A stretch of DNA of 27,553 nucleotides from Fidelibacterota bacterium UBA6531 (GTDB taxonomy: Bacteria > Fidelibacterota > Marinisomatia > Marinisomatales > TCS55): assembly GCA_002436185.1 (NCBI GenBank), contig DJKX01000029.1, positions 1-27,553 on the forward strand, given 5' to 3'. A program made the translations under genes and the position numbers. The notes under the pieces are model-generated. The model worked only from the letters and a program-made list of their open reading frames with translations, was not told where the DNA came from and did no database searches. This document shows positions 1 to 7,377 of this stretch, in pieces (position 1 is the stretch's first letter; each line of letters opens with the position of its first letter).

Positions 1-3000
1 TGTCTTGGAGCATTGATCGGATCTGGGGTATTGGTAATGGGATTATTGAATTCAGTTAAACTTAAATAAGAATAATTCAACCCGACTGTCCATTCTTTAT
101 TTAAAAACCAAGCAAGGCTCATATCTAAACCTCCCATGTCTACTTCACCATAATTCACATAACCCACAACCACGGGGGGATTTTGACCCCGGGTTGTATC
201 CATTGCGGCTAATCCTTCAATATAATCACGCCAATTATCATAAGACGTTTCCAAGTCTTCTTGATCCAAAATGTCATTCGGATCATCATTGATTATACCA
301 TCGCCATTCCAATCAGTTGATAAAGCTCGCTTTTCTAAAACAAGGGGTGAAATAAAGGAAACTGAACTAATGAATGAATCATAATGATTAACAAAAAAAT
401 CTACAGTGCCGTATACTCTTGGTGTCAAGCGCCCTTTATAGCCCAATTCAAGTGTGCGCATGACTTCCGGGTACATTCCTTCCTGATCATGGACTTCATT
501 TTTAAAATGGCCTTTAACTTTAGGATCTGTTGATGGGAAGAAGAAAATTTCTTCCTCAGAGTTAAACACGTTGAGGCTTTGAGCATCATAAGGATCTTTC
601 CAATAAACCTGATTGGATGAATCTCTTGGAAAATTATAACCATTATATGCTCCTTTGGCATATACTTTAAATGTAACCACGCGTGTAACAAAAATATCCA
701 GAAATAAATGTTGATTAGTAGGCGTATTAAATGCCTGGGCATAGGTCAAACGTACATTTTGATTCTCTTTTGGTCGCCAAATTAACCCGATCTTTGGTGA
801 CATTTGCATACCATCAGTCTGATCTAAATTAATCTTCCAATTAAACGGACTATAATCACGGTTATAATTATTGTATTCGATTACATCTGTTAAGCGGTCG
901 TGAGAATCAAATCGTGTTGCTTGGATCAATTCCCATTTGTCAGTCAATTTCCAATTTAATTGGTAATAAAGACCAAATTCATTTACAACATAACGATTGT
1001 CTTCAGCTTGTTCATCAATACCTTCATCAATGTTTTCATCCACTTTACCGTCACCGTCATTATCTATACCATCTGCATATACATCACCGACACCGTTTAC
1101 GCCAGGTTCCCACGGATCAGGCATACCATTACCATTGGTATCTTCGTAATCGTCACTGTCACCATCATTATCAATACCATCTTGAATGGCGTTGGCCACA
1201 TTATCTGTGGAATCATGAGACCAAACATTCAGTTGTTCTCCATCATCATATAATAGATTATCATTTAGATCTACATAACTAATTGGGGAAAACGCTTCAC
1301 CATTTCCATTGTTATCCCGGCGATCCACGAGTTTATTATCTGATAAAATTGTACCGCGCGTGTCGGGCATGGTCAGGAAATAATCTAATCCCCATACAAA
1401 TCGGAAATTGCCATCTAATAATTCTAAAGAATGTTGAAACTGCGTGCTCCATTTTCCGGAACGGTCATAGATTCGTCCTCCCGTAGCCAGGTTTCTAGTC
1501 GGATGTGTGGGGTTGCCTGAAAAGCTGGTATTCAGATATGACTGTAGGAAAAAATTCTTATAGCTCAAGCGACCATGCCAATATTTATATACCCAACCAT
1601 CAGCAAGATAACGGGCAATGCCGGTAATGTTTATATTTCGTGCATATGCATAGCCATGTGAAAAACTCATTGTAAAATCCATATTTGGTTCATAATCAAC
1701 GCGTACATCATATCGGTAGTTTTCCACATTAAAGTCAGGATAATCATCCACACCATCATCATTAGCATCAGATTCAAACCTGGGAAAATAATTGGAAGGG
1801 TATGCTAATTTGAAATCATCTTCTCCACCATATTCTCCATCTAAATTAGTATCGAATAAAAGATTTCCAGCAGCATCGTATTCGTAATCACCAAAACCAA
1901 ACCCAGACCACTCGCCAGTATCATCATCATATGTACCAGATTTGTAACTTCCAAAACGGCCTATCCAGCGGGAGCCAAGTTCATCTTTTTCATCCACGAG
2001 ACCATCCCCATCGTTATCAAAACCATCGAACCAGATTTCTTCACCTCCGTCTATTCCTTCATCAATACCGGTATCAATAAGTCCATTGCCATCATTATCC
2101 AGTCCATCGGCATAGGCTCTGCCAATTTTATCTTCAGTAACACCCCAAAGGATAATGCCATTATCTAATTCATAACGATTATATGGATCATCTGCTGCTG
2201 CATCCACCATTTCTTGGGTTATGGTCGGGCTGCCTGCTTCTGTGCCAAATGGAAATATTCCATCAATATTGTCTTTATATCCTAGATCAACCCAACTATC
2301 ATTCTCATCTATAAATCCATTTCCATTATCATCTATACCATTGTTAGGAATCTCACTAACGGAAATACCGGTCAGCATTTCTGCTGTAAAAAATGGATTA
2401 CCTATTTCAGAACAATTACTGTTTTCGTCTATACCATTGTGTCTTAATTGTGCTCGTCCTATAAATGATGGATCATGTCCTTCGTATTCATCGGTGTTAA
2501 TGTGCTCCCAATCATATGCATTGAAGGCAACACCGGAAATTTTAAATGCTAAATCTTTAAATGTGCTCGCATGACGCATGGTTAGCTTATTTAAATATCC
2601 CTTTTCCTGGGCCAGGTTCCCGCCTTGTACATTAATCGTTGTTCCCGTTGATTCACGAGGAGGAGACGTTATAATATTTAATACACCACTGTGAGCATTG
2701 GGACCATAAAGAGCGGACGAAGGCCCCAGCACAACTTCAAACTGTTTTACATCTTCAAATGAAACTGGAATAACGTTATACGCAATCAAACGGAGAGAAG
2801 GTACATTTGCCATTCGACCATCCGTTAACGTAAGCAGCCTTGAACTGAATGATGAATTAAATCCACGGGCACTCAAGTTATAACTGTCTACACCGGATTG
2901 AGTAAAATCGACTCCTTTGACCTGCTTTAAATAATCACCTAAGTTTGTGTTGCTTTCTCGGCGAATTTCTTTTTGAGTAATAACGCTGATCGCCGCAGGA

Positions 3001-3368
3001 GCATCTTCTACCCGTTCCCGTCTTCGAGATGCAGTAACCACATAGGTTTCCATCTGGATGGCTTCTCGAGCCAATGCAATATTGGCCGTAACTGTTTCAC
3101 CCAGGGTAAGAGTTAAATCCTGTTTCTGATCCTCATAGCCTATATACGTGATCGTGATCGTAATTGCTCCTACAGGAACATTTTGGATGGTATAATGACC
3201 ATCGACATCGGTAGCTGCCCCCATAGATGTTCCTTGAACAATCACATTTGCACCGATAAGAGGATCATTATTATCAGCATCTGAAATCCGACCGGTGATT
3301 GTGCCGCTTTGGGCAAAAAGATGTGAAGAAACAGTAATCAGAGTGACATAAAATATTATTCTCTTCAT
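1..3368 (-). CDS. TonB-dependent outer-membrane receptor, 3' end outside window
   Basis: An open frame runs leftward from the ATG at 3368-3366 to the window edge (about 1,122 codons, no stop), so the C-terminus is missing. Residues 1-20 form a signal peptide ending in LFAQ. Residues about 22-100 are a carboxypeptidase-regulatory-like beta domain (GTITGRISD, DPLIGANVIV, GHYTIQNVPVG). A TonB-box-like METYVVTAS lies at 106-114, then a plug domain at about 121-236 (ISVITQKEI, GFNSSFSSRL, LGPSSALYGPNAHSGVLNII). The rest reads as alternating beta-strands of a barrel. The protein should import a large or scarce substrate across the outer membrane using TonB energy; the substrate cannot be told. Unusually, the predicted loops carry about eight Asp/Asn-Gly calcium-loop-like motifs such as DGIDNDGDGKVDEN. 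An AAAAGGA ribosome site precedes the ATG. The next gene upstream encodes a T9SS cargo on the same strand, with a terminator hairpin between them. Confidence 0.93.
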   Translation of the reverse strand, partial: MKRIIFYVTLITVSSHLFAQSGTITGRISDADNNDPLIGANVIVQGTSMGAATDVDGHYTIQNVPVGAITITITYIGYEDQKQDLTLTLGETVTANIALAREAIQMETYVVTASRRRERVEDAPAAISVITQKEIRRESNTNLGDYLKQVKGVDFTQSGVDSYNLSARGFNSSFSSRLLTLTDGRMANVPSLRLIAYNVIPVSFEDVKQFEVVLGPSSALYGPNAHSGVLNIITSPPRESTGTTINVQGGNLAQEKGYLNKLTMRHASTFKDLAFKISGVAFNAYDWEHINTDEYEGHDPSFIGRAQLRHNGIDENSNCSEIGNPFFTAEMLTGISVSEIPNNGIDDNGNGFIDENDSWVDLGYKDNIDGIFPFGTEAGSPTITQEMVDAAADDPYNRYELDNGIILWGVTEDKIGRAYADGLDNDGNGLIDTGIDEGIDGGEEIWFDGFDNDGDGLVDEKDELGSRWIGRFGSYKSGTYDDDTGEWSGFGFGDYEYDAAGNLLFDTNLDGEYGGEDDFKLAYPSNYFPRFESDANDDGVDDYPDFNVENYRYDVRVDYEPNMDFTMSFSHGYAYARNINITGIARYLADGWVYKYWHGRLSYKNFFLQSYLNTSFSGNPTHPTRNLATGGRIYDRSGKWSTQFQHSLELLDGNFRFVWGLDYFLTMPDTRGTILSDNKLVDRRDNNGNGEAFSPISYVDLNDNLLYDDGEQLNVWSHDSTDNVANAIQDGIDNDGDSDDYEDTNGNGMPDPWEPGVNGVGDVYADGIDNDGDGKVDENIDEGIDEQAEDNRYVVNEFGLYYQLNWKLTDKWELIQATRFDSHDRLTDVIEYNNYNRDYSPFNWKINLDQTDGMQMSPKIGLIWRPKENQNVRLTYAQAFNTPTNQHLFLDIFVTRVVTFKVYAKGAYNGYNFPRDSSNQVYWKDPYDAQSLNVFNSEEEIFFFPSTDPKVKGHFKNEVHDQEGMYPEVMRTLELGYKGRLTPRVYGTVDFFVNHYDSFISSVSFISPLVLEKRALSTDWNGDGIINDDPNDILDQEDLETSYDNWRDYIEGLAAMDTTRGQNPPVVVGYVNYGEVDMGGLDMSLAWFLNKEWTVGLNYSYLSLTEFNNPITNTPDPINAPR

Positions 3369-3386
3369 AAAATCCTTTTAAATAAA

Positions 3387-3418
3387 CAGACAGCCCCACC
3401 TGTTAGTGGGGCTGTCTG
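3387..3418 (-). terminator. Strong hairpin between the T9SS cargo gene and the TonB receptor
   Basis: CAGACAGCCCCAC (3387-3399) pairs perfectly with GTGGGGCTGTCTG (3406-3418): a 13-bp GC-rich stem with a 6-nt loop. In the minus direction it is followed by TTTATTTAAAAGG, a U-rich though interrupted tract, so it most likely terminates transcripts of the gene ending at 3451. Plus-strand sequence after it is not T-rich. Only 18 bases separate the hairpin base from the receptor start codon, so no complete promoter fits after it. Confidence 0.8.
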
Positions 3419-3450
3419 AGTTATTATGTATTCAACGGAAAGCTGTAAAC

Positions 3451-5238
3451 TTATTTCAACAGCATCATTTTCTTTGTTGCTACATTGTTTCCTGACTCAA
3501 TACGGTAAATATATACACCGCTTGGCAGAAGTGAACCATTTGTATGATGTCCGTCAAATTTTATAGAATGACGTCCAGCATTTAGGTCACCGGAAAAAAG
3601 TACAGCAACTTTTTGTCCGAGCAGATTCCAAACAGAAACGTCTGTTTGAGACTGTTCGATAATATCAAAAATGATATTGGTGCTGGGGTTGAAGGGGTTT
3701 GGATAATTCTCATACACAGCAAATTTAGCCGGGAGAATATCTTCAGATACAACACTGGCTGTATCTTCTTGTACAACCACATCAAAGGTAGCTACTACAT
3801 CTCTTGTCTGTATATCCGGTACACAAGAATTGCCGATCTGAAAGACCATTCGTCCATTGGTTCCATTCCAATCATGATCTGAATCATCAACCGTAACTCC
3901 AGCTAATGCCAAAGCACCCAACGCATACACTGCAGTTGCTTGACCGGTTTGTAACAATGCATCTTCGACCGATACACCGCCTGTTAATAAAGCCGTTAGT
4001 GTTGTACCGGCATAAGCACCGACAGATGCACCGATAACAGCAGCTGTTCCTGCATCTAAACCAAAAGCAGTTGCAATCGCTTGACCAGCCAAATCAGCTA
4101 AAGAATCAGCAGCCATTATTAATGCTGATGTTGGGTCTAGCCCTTGTGTCACAAAATAATATACTAATGCAGGTGTATCAGCAACGCCATCTCCATCCGT
4201 GTCAACCGTAGGAATCATACCATCGGTGTATGCTTGTGTAAGAGCACCCGCGGCTGTTAGAAAATTGTAGGTCATATAATACCCTGTGAACTGAAAGGGT
4301 GAATCGTCTGCACCGGGTTGTTCCCAAAATGGAATACCGTCAGCGCCATTGGGGTCAAAATAATAGCCCCAATCTGTATCGAGGGTACCGTCTGCAACAC
4401 CATCACCGTCCAGATCAACACCTGCGCCGCCAAGGATGGGATAGGTACCAACATTGAGCGGTATGCCTTGGGCAGCAAGAACTGCAACTGTTACTGTATC
4501 CCCGGGAGCCAAAGTGACACCGAGATGACGATTTAGCAGACCAGCATCATCAATACCGCTGTCAGAATCCTGGCCATCAACAGCATGCCATACGAGTGTT
4601 GCTTCATCAAAAGCGGTATTATCATCGTTAAAATAAGCGGTAAAAATACCAAAATTGTCACCATCTGCAGCTGGGTCTTCCCAGTCAGACGGTGCATCAA
4701 ACCAGTCAAAAACTACCGATTCACTAATTCCAAATCCCCAGGTAAATGAACCTTCAGCGGCATTATAGGAATTAGATGTGTTGGAGAAAGTAATATCTGC
4801 ATTATCCGTAACCGGAGCAATCACGGCAAATGTTGAACAATCTTCAGTATCGGTGGTTGGATATGTATTTGATGTACCTTCAATGCCTGGAATCAGCATG
4901 GTGCTTTCTTCTTGGTTTAATCCAACGGTTAGGTCAATGCCATAAGCAGCTAATCCGGCAGGTACCAGTAATATATCAGGTGTTACCACAACAGCAATAG
5001 TATCCCCTGGAGCCCAACCAGCTAATGTTGCAGAAAACGCAGGAGTAGCAGCATTTGGCCAATGTGCATCCAATGTATACTGGGAAACAGAATCATCTGG
5101 GCTATCTGTTAATCTGGCTACATTAATGTAAGTTACCTTTACACCATTGAGCTGGTACGTGCCAGTAAATGTTTGTGCCTGCAGAGCTGCAGAAAGCACA
5201 AGAGTAATGATTATACTTGTTAGCAATTGTTTTCTCAT
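3451..5238 (-). CDS. Secreted protein with T9SS type A C-terminal sorting domain
   Basis: This 595-aa protein has a Sec signal peptide at residues 1-21 (basic MRKQ, hydrophobic core, LQAQ end). The C-terminal 90 residues match the T9SS type A sorting domain: ENYPNPFNPSTNIIFDI at about 510-526, then VWNLLGQKV, SGVYIYRIESG and a basic MMLLK end. By family knowledge such proteins cross the outer membrane through T9SS and are displayed or released. The body has beta-rich regions, two calcium-loop-like stretches (DLDGDGVAD at 275-283, DTDGDGVADT at 346-355), two cysteines (134, 472) and an Ala/Gly-rich hydrophobic stretch at about 365-450 containing a GxxxGxxxG pattern (403-411). I recognise no catalytic domain. 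AAGGGAT lies at ribosome-site distance upstream of the ATG, and a promoter-like pair lies at 5322-5351. Function is unknown; the sorting call is secure. Confidence 0.9.
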   Translation of the reverse strand: MRKQLLTSIIITLVLSAALQAQTFTGTYQLNGVKVTYINVARLTDSPDDSVSQYTLDAHWPNAATPAFSATLAGWAPGDTIAVVVTPDILLVPAGLAAYGIDLTVGLNQEESTMLIPGIEGTSNTYPTTDTEDCSTFAVIAPVTDNADITFSNTSNSYNAAEGSFTWGFGISESVVFDWFDAPSDWEDPAADGDNFGIFTAYFNDDNTAFDEATLVWHAVDGQDSDSGIDDAGLLNRHLGVTLAPGDTVTVAVLAAQGIPLNVGTYPILGGAGVDLDGDGVADGTLDTDWGYYFDPNGADGIPFWEQPGADDSPFQFTGYYMTYNFLTAAGALTQAYTDGMIPTVDTDGDGVADTPALVYYFVTQGLDPTSALIMAADSLADLAGQAIATAFGLDAGTAAVIGASVGAYAGTTLTALLTGGVSVEDALLQTGQATAVYALGALALAGVTVDDSDHDWNGTNGRMVFQIGNSCVPDIQTRDVVATFDVVVQEDTASVVSEDILPAKFAVYENYPNPFNPSTNIIFDIIEQSQTDVSVWNLLGQKVAVLFSGDLNAGRHSIKFDGHHTNGSLLPSGVYIYRIESGNNVATKKMMLLK

Positions 5239-5321
5239 ATTTAATCCCTTGCAAGTTAATAGTTAGTTTAAGAACGAATTCTTCCCATGAAAGGCGTCGC
5301 CTTGTCCGTCCTGTTATGTAA

Positions 5322-5351
5322 AGTATACCACGTTTTTGTATCCTTTTTCAA
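5322..5351 (-). promoter_or_regulatory. Sigma70-like promoter for the T9SS cargo gene
   Basis: On the minus strand TTGAAA (5351-5346) and TATACT (5327-5322) are separated by 18 bases. Both boxes are near consensus. They would start a transcript near 5315 with an untranslated leader of about 75 bases before the ATG at 5238. Inference from sequence only; promoters in this phylum are not well characterised. Confidence 0.55.
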
Positions 5352-5377
5352 ACAATATTTTAATAATGTGATTTGGG

Positions 5378-5488
5378 TCATCTTTTGTAATTACGGCGTT
5401 GAAGCCACCTCCAAATCGACCAAAGTAGAACAATTGAACCGAAGAAGAAGAGAACGTTAGCTGCAATAATTGTTTCAGTATGATTCAT
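5378..5488 (-). CDS. Possible 36-aa single-pass membrane peptide
   Basis: An ATG at 5488-5486 opens a 36-codon frame ending in TGA at 5380-5378. The peptide has a short polar N-terminus (MNHTETII), a hydrophobic segment from about residue 7 to 25 (NVLFFFGSIVLLW), and a basic aromatic end (WRWLQRRNYKR), which fits a single transmembrane helix obeying the positive-inside rule. There is no clear ribosome site, and an overlapping minus frame without ATG also reads protein-like (VITKDDPNHIIKIL) to a TAA near 5316, so this may instead be a relic or chance. I do not recognise a family. Confidence 0.3.
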   Translation of the reverse strand: MNHTETIIAANVLFFFGSIVLLWSIWRWLQRRNYKR

Positions 5489-5628
5489 GATTATAGGATG
5501 AAGAAATATATAATAAACCTTAAATTGAAACCAAGAAACAAGTCATTTTTATGCTTGTCTGATAGATGACAATAATTATGGCTTCAAATAGTTTTATTTT
5601 ATGACCACACATTTAATGAGGAAAACAA

Positions 5629-6399
5629 ATGAAGATTTGTGTTTTAGTCAAACAAGTTCCAGGGAGTGAAGCACAATTTAGTGTCTCTCCAGATGGATCA
5701 TGGATTCAGGAAACGGGACTTCCATTTGAAATGAATGAAAGCGATAATTATGCTTTAGAAGAAGCATTACAAATTCGCGAACAAATGGGCGATAGTGAAG
5801 TGGTCATTGTCAGTTTAGGTCCGGATCGTTGTCAGAAAGTGATTCGAGAAGCGCTGGCTAAAGGGGCAGATCGGGCCATACATATCAAGGAAGATTCTCC
5901 TTATGAGACGGATCCGTATTCAATCGCCACAGCCTTGGCAAACACGATTAAGGATGAAAAGTTTGAATTGGTTCTTTCCGGACTGCAATCCGATGATCTT
6001 GGTTTTGGACAAACAGGAGTCATTTTGGGTGAAATTTTAGGAATGACGACTGCAACACTGGTGGTAGAGACAGAAATCCAAGATGGAAAAATTAAGGTTA
6101 AACGAGAGTTGGAATCAGGTTGGTTTCAATGGCAAACCATGGACCTGCCAGCCAGCCTGGCAATTCAATCAGGATTAAATCAACCACGCTATCCATCATT
6201 GAAAGGGATAATGGGCGCAAAGAAAAAAGAAATAAAGGAATCATCATTTGCTGAAATGTGTGATATAGATGGGCTGCAAGCGTTCAATGGTTTATCTGTA
6301 CAACGTGCGGAAAAACAAACAGAAATGATTGAAGGAACTGTGGATCAAGTGGTAAACAAACTTGTAGATGTTTTCAAAAACGAAATACGAATTAATTAA
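5629..6399 (+). CDS. etfB: Electron transfer flavoprotein beta subunit
   Basis: A 256-aa protein of normal EtfB length. It forms the small subunit of the heterodimeric ETF, which takes electrons from acyl-CoA-type dehydrogenases in the cytoplasm. Family marks seen: N-terminal MKICVLVKQVP, the nucleotide-loop GLQSDDLGFGQTGV at 118-131, and the EtfB signature region VKRELESG (157-164) followed by LPASLAIQSGLNQPRYPSLK (173-192) and AKKK. In this family the beta subunit binds AMP in ordinary ETFs, or a second FAD in bifurcating ones; the sequence alone does not decide here. The start is supported by AATGAGG upstream. It leads a tight operon with etfA (6 bases later) and a membrane Fe-S oxidoreductase, pointing to delivery of electrons to quinone. 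Confidence 0.95.
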   Translation: MKICVLVKQVPGSEAQFSVSPDGSWIQETGLPFEMNESDNYALEEALQIREQMGDSEVVIVSLGPDRCQKVIREALAKGADRAIHIKEDSPYETDPYSIATALANTIKDEKFELVLSGLQSDDLGFGQTGVILGEILGMTTATLVVETEIQDGKIKVKRELESGWFQWQTMDLPASLAIQSGLNQPRYPSLKGIMGAKKKEIKESSFAEMCDIDGLQAFNGLSVQRAEKQTEMIEGTVDQVVNKLVDVFKNEIRIN

Positions 6400-6405
6400 A
6401 GGGAA

Positions 6406-7374
6406 ATGATGGATATACTTGTTGTATTAGAAGATAAAAACGGAAACATACACCGTATGAGCCAAGAAGCCATTACCGGCGCTCAACAGATTGGCAGTGA
6501 ATTCAATTTAAGTGTTGGAATTTTAGCTATGGGTAGTAATGCAGCTGCACTTTCTGAACAGGCAGCCCAGTATGATGTCGAAGAAGTTTTAACATTGGAA
6601 AATGAACATTTGAATCATTATACAGCTGATGGTTATGGTGCAGCAGTTGCACAAGTTGTTACAAATGAAAATCCCAAATATGTTTTCTTTGGATATACAT
6701 ATCAAGTTCGCGACTATGTACCCAGAGTGAGTGCAAAATTAAAAAGACCGTTTCTAAATGATGCAGTTTCTTATTCTACTGAAGGAGGAAATCCTGTTTT
6801 TAGTAAACAGGTTTTAAATGCCAAACTTGTGACAGCTTTGCAACCAAATGATGGCGGTCCCATTTTAATTAGTTTTCAATCGGCAGCATTTTCTTCAGAA
6901 AATATTCAAAGTGGTTCAGCGAATGTACGAACAATATCAGTTGATATAGACGCTGCTGTGATTAAGACAGTGACTGAAGATCCTTTTCAGGAAGAGGCAG
7001 GGGGAGTGGACTTGTCCAGCGCAGAATTAATTGTCTCCATCGGCCGGGGTATAGGCAAGGAAGAAAACATTCCTCTTGCTCAAGAATTGGCGAAAGTGAT
7101 AGGAGCTGAATTGGCATCTTCCAGGCCTGTAGTGGATTCAGGTTGGTTAGCGCCCCATCATCAAATCGGCAGTTCCGGGCAAACTGTTGCCCCGAAACTT
7201 TATCTGGCATTGGGTATTTCCGGAGCCATTCAGCACGTGGTGGGCATGAAAGGGTCAAAAAATATTGTTGTGGTCAATAAGGATCCGGACGCCCCATTAT
7301 TTGAATTGGCAGACTATGGTGTAGTAGGCGATGTATTGGAAATTATTCCTAAATTGACGGAAGCACTAAAATAA
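6406..7374 (+). CDS. etfA: Electron transfer flavoprotein alpha subunit
   Basis: A 322-aa protein and the FAD-carrying partner of EtfB. The N-terminal half is the ETF Rossmann-type domain. The C-terminal FAD domain starts near residue 205 (ELIVSIGRGIG) and shows SSRPVVDSGW (238-247), the QIGSSGQTVAPKLYLALGIS segment (253-272) and NKDPDAPLFE (291-300), all standard FAD contacts. Two adjacent ATG codons occur at 6406 and 6409; AAGGG at 6399-6403 is better spaced for the second, so the protein may begin one residue later. It follows etfB by 6 bases and precedes the Fe-S oxidoreductase by 3 bases, so the three are almost certainly cotranscribed. Confidence 0.95.
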   Translation: MMDILVVLEDKNGNIHRMSQEAITGAQQIGSEFNLSVGILAMGSNAAALSEQAAQYDVEEVLTLENEHLNHYTADGYGAAVAQVVTNENPKYVFFGYTYQVRDYVPRVSAKLKRPFLNDAVSYSTEGGNPVFSKQVLNAKLVTALQPNDGGPILISFQSAAFSSENIQSGSANVRTISVDIDAAVIKTVTEDPFQEEAGGVDLSSAELIVSIGRGIGKEENIPLAQELAKVIGAELASSRPVVDSGWLAPHHQIGSSGQTVAPKLYLALGISGAIQHVVGMKGSKNIVVVNKDPDAPLFELADYGVVGDVLEIIPKLTEALK

Positions 7375-7377
7375 TAC

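Larger units (their letters stand above)
5239..5628. other. Divergent intergenic region between T9SS cargo gene and etfB
   Basis: These 390 bases separate two divergent genes. They hold the minus-strand promoter at 5322-5351 and a possible 36-codon membrane ORF at 5378-5488 (minus). Toward etfB there is only a weak candidate promoter, TTGAAA at 5525-5530 and TATGCT at 5550-5555 with a long 19-base spacer, and a ribosome site AATGAGG shortly before the etfB ATG. I see no RNA gene, repeat or recognisable riboswitch. Confidence 0.6.

Noticed and set aside
914..1486. Plus-strand ORFs rich in His and Tyr (about 914-1282, 960-1253, 1283-1486)
   Set aside because: They are the antisense of the Asp-rich loops of the TonB receptor gene; GAT/GAC repeats give His/Tyr/Ile-rich reading on the other strand.
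2221..2574. Plus-strand 117-codon ORF
   Set aside because: Antisense to the receptor frame, no ribosome site, no family resemblance.
5287..5460. Plus-strand 57-codon ORF in the divergent region
   Set aside because: Antisense to two minus frames and crosses the proposed promoter; composition (Arg-rich end from CTTCTT repeats) looks like chance.
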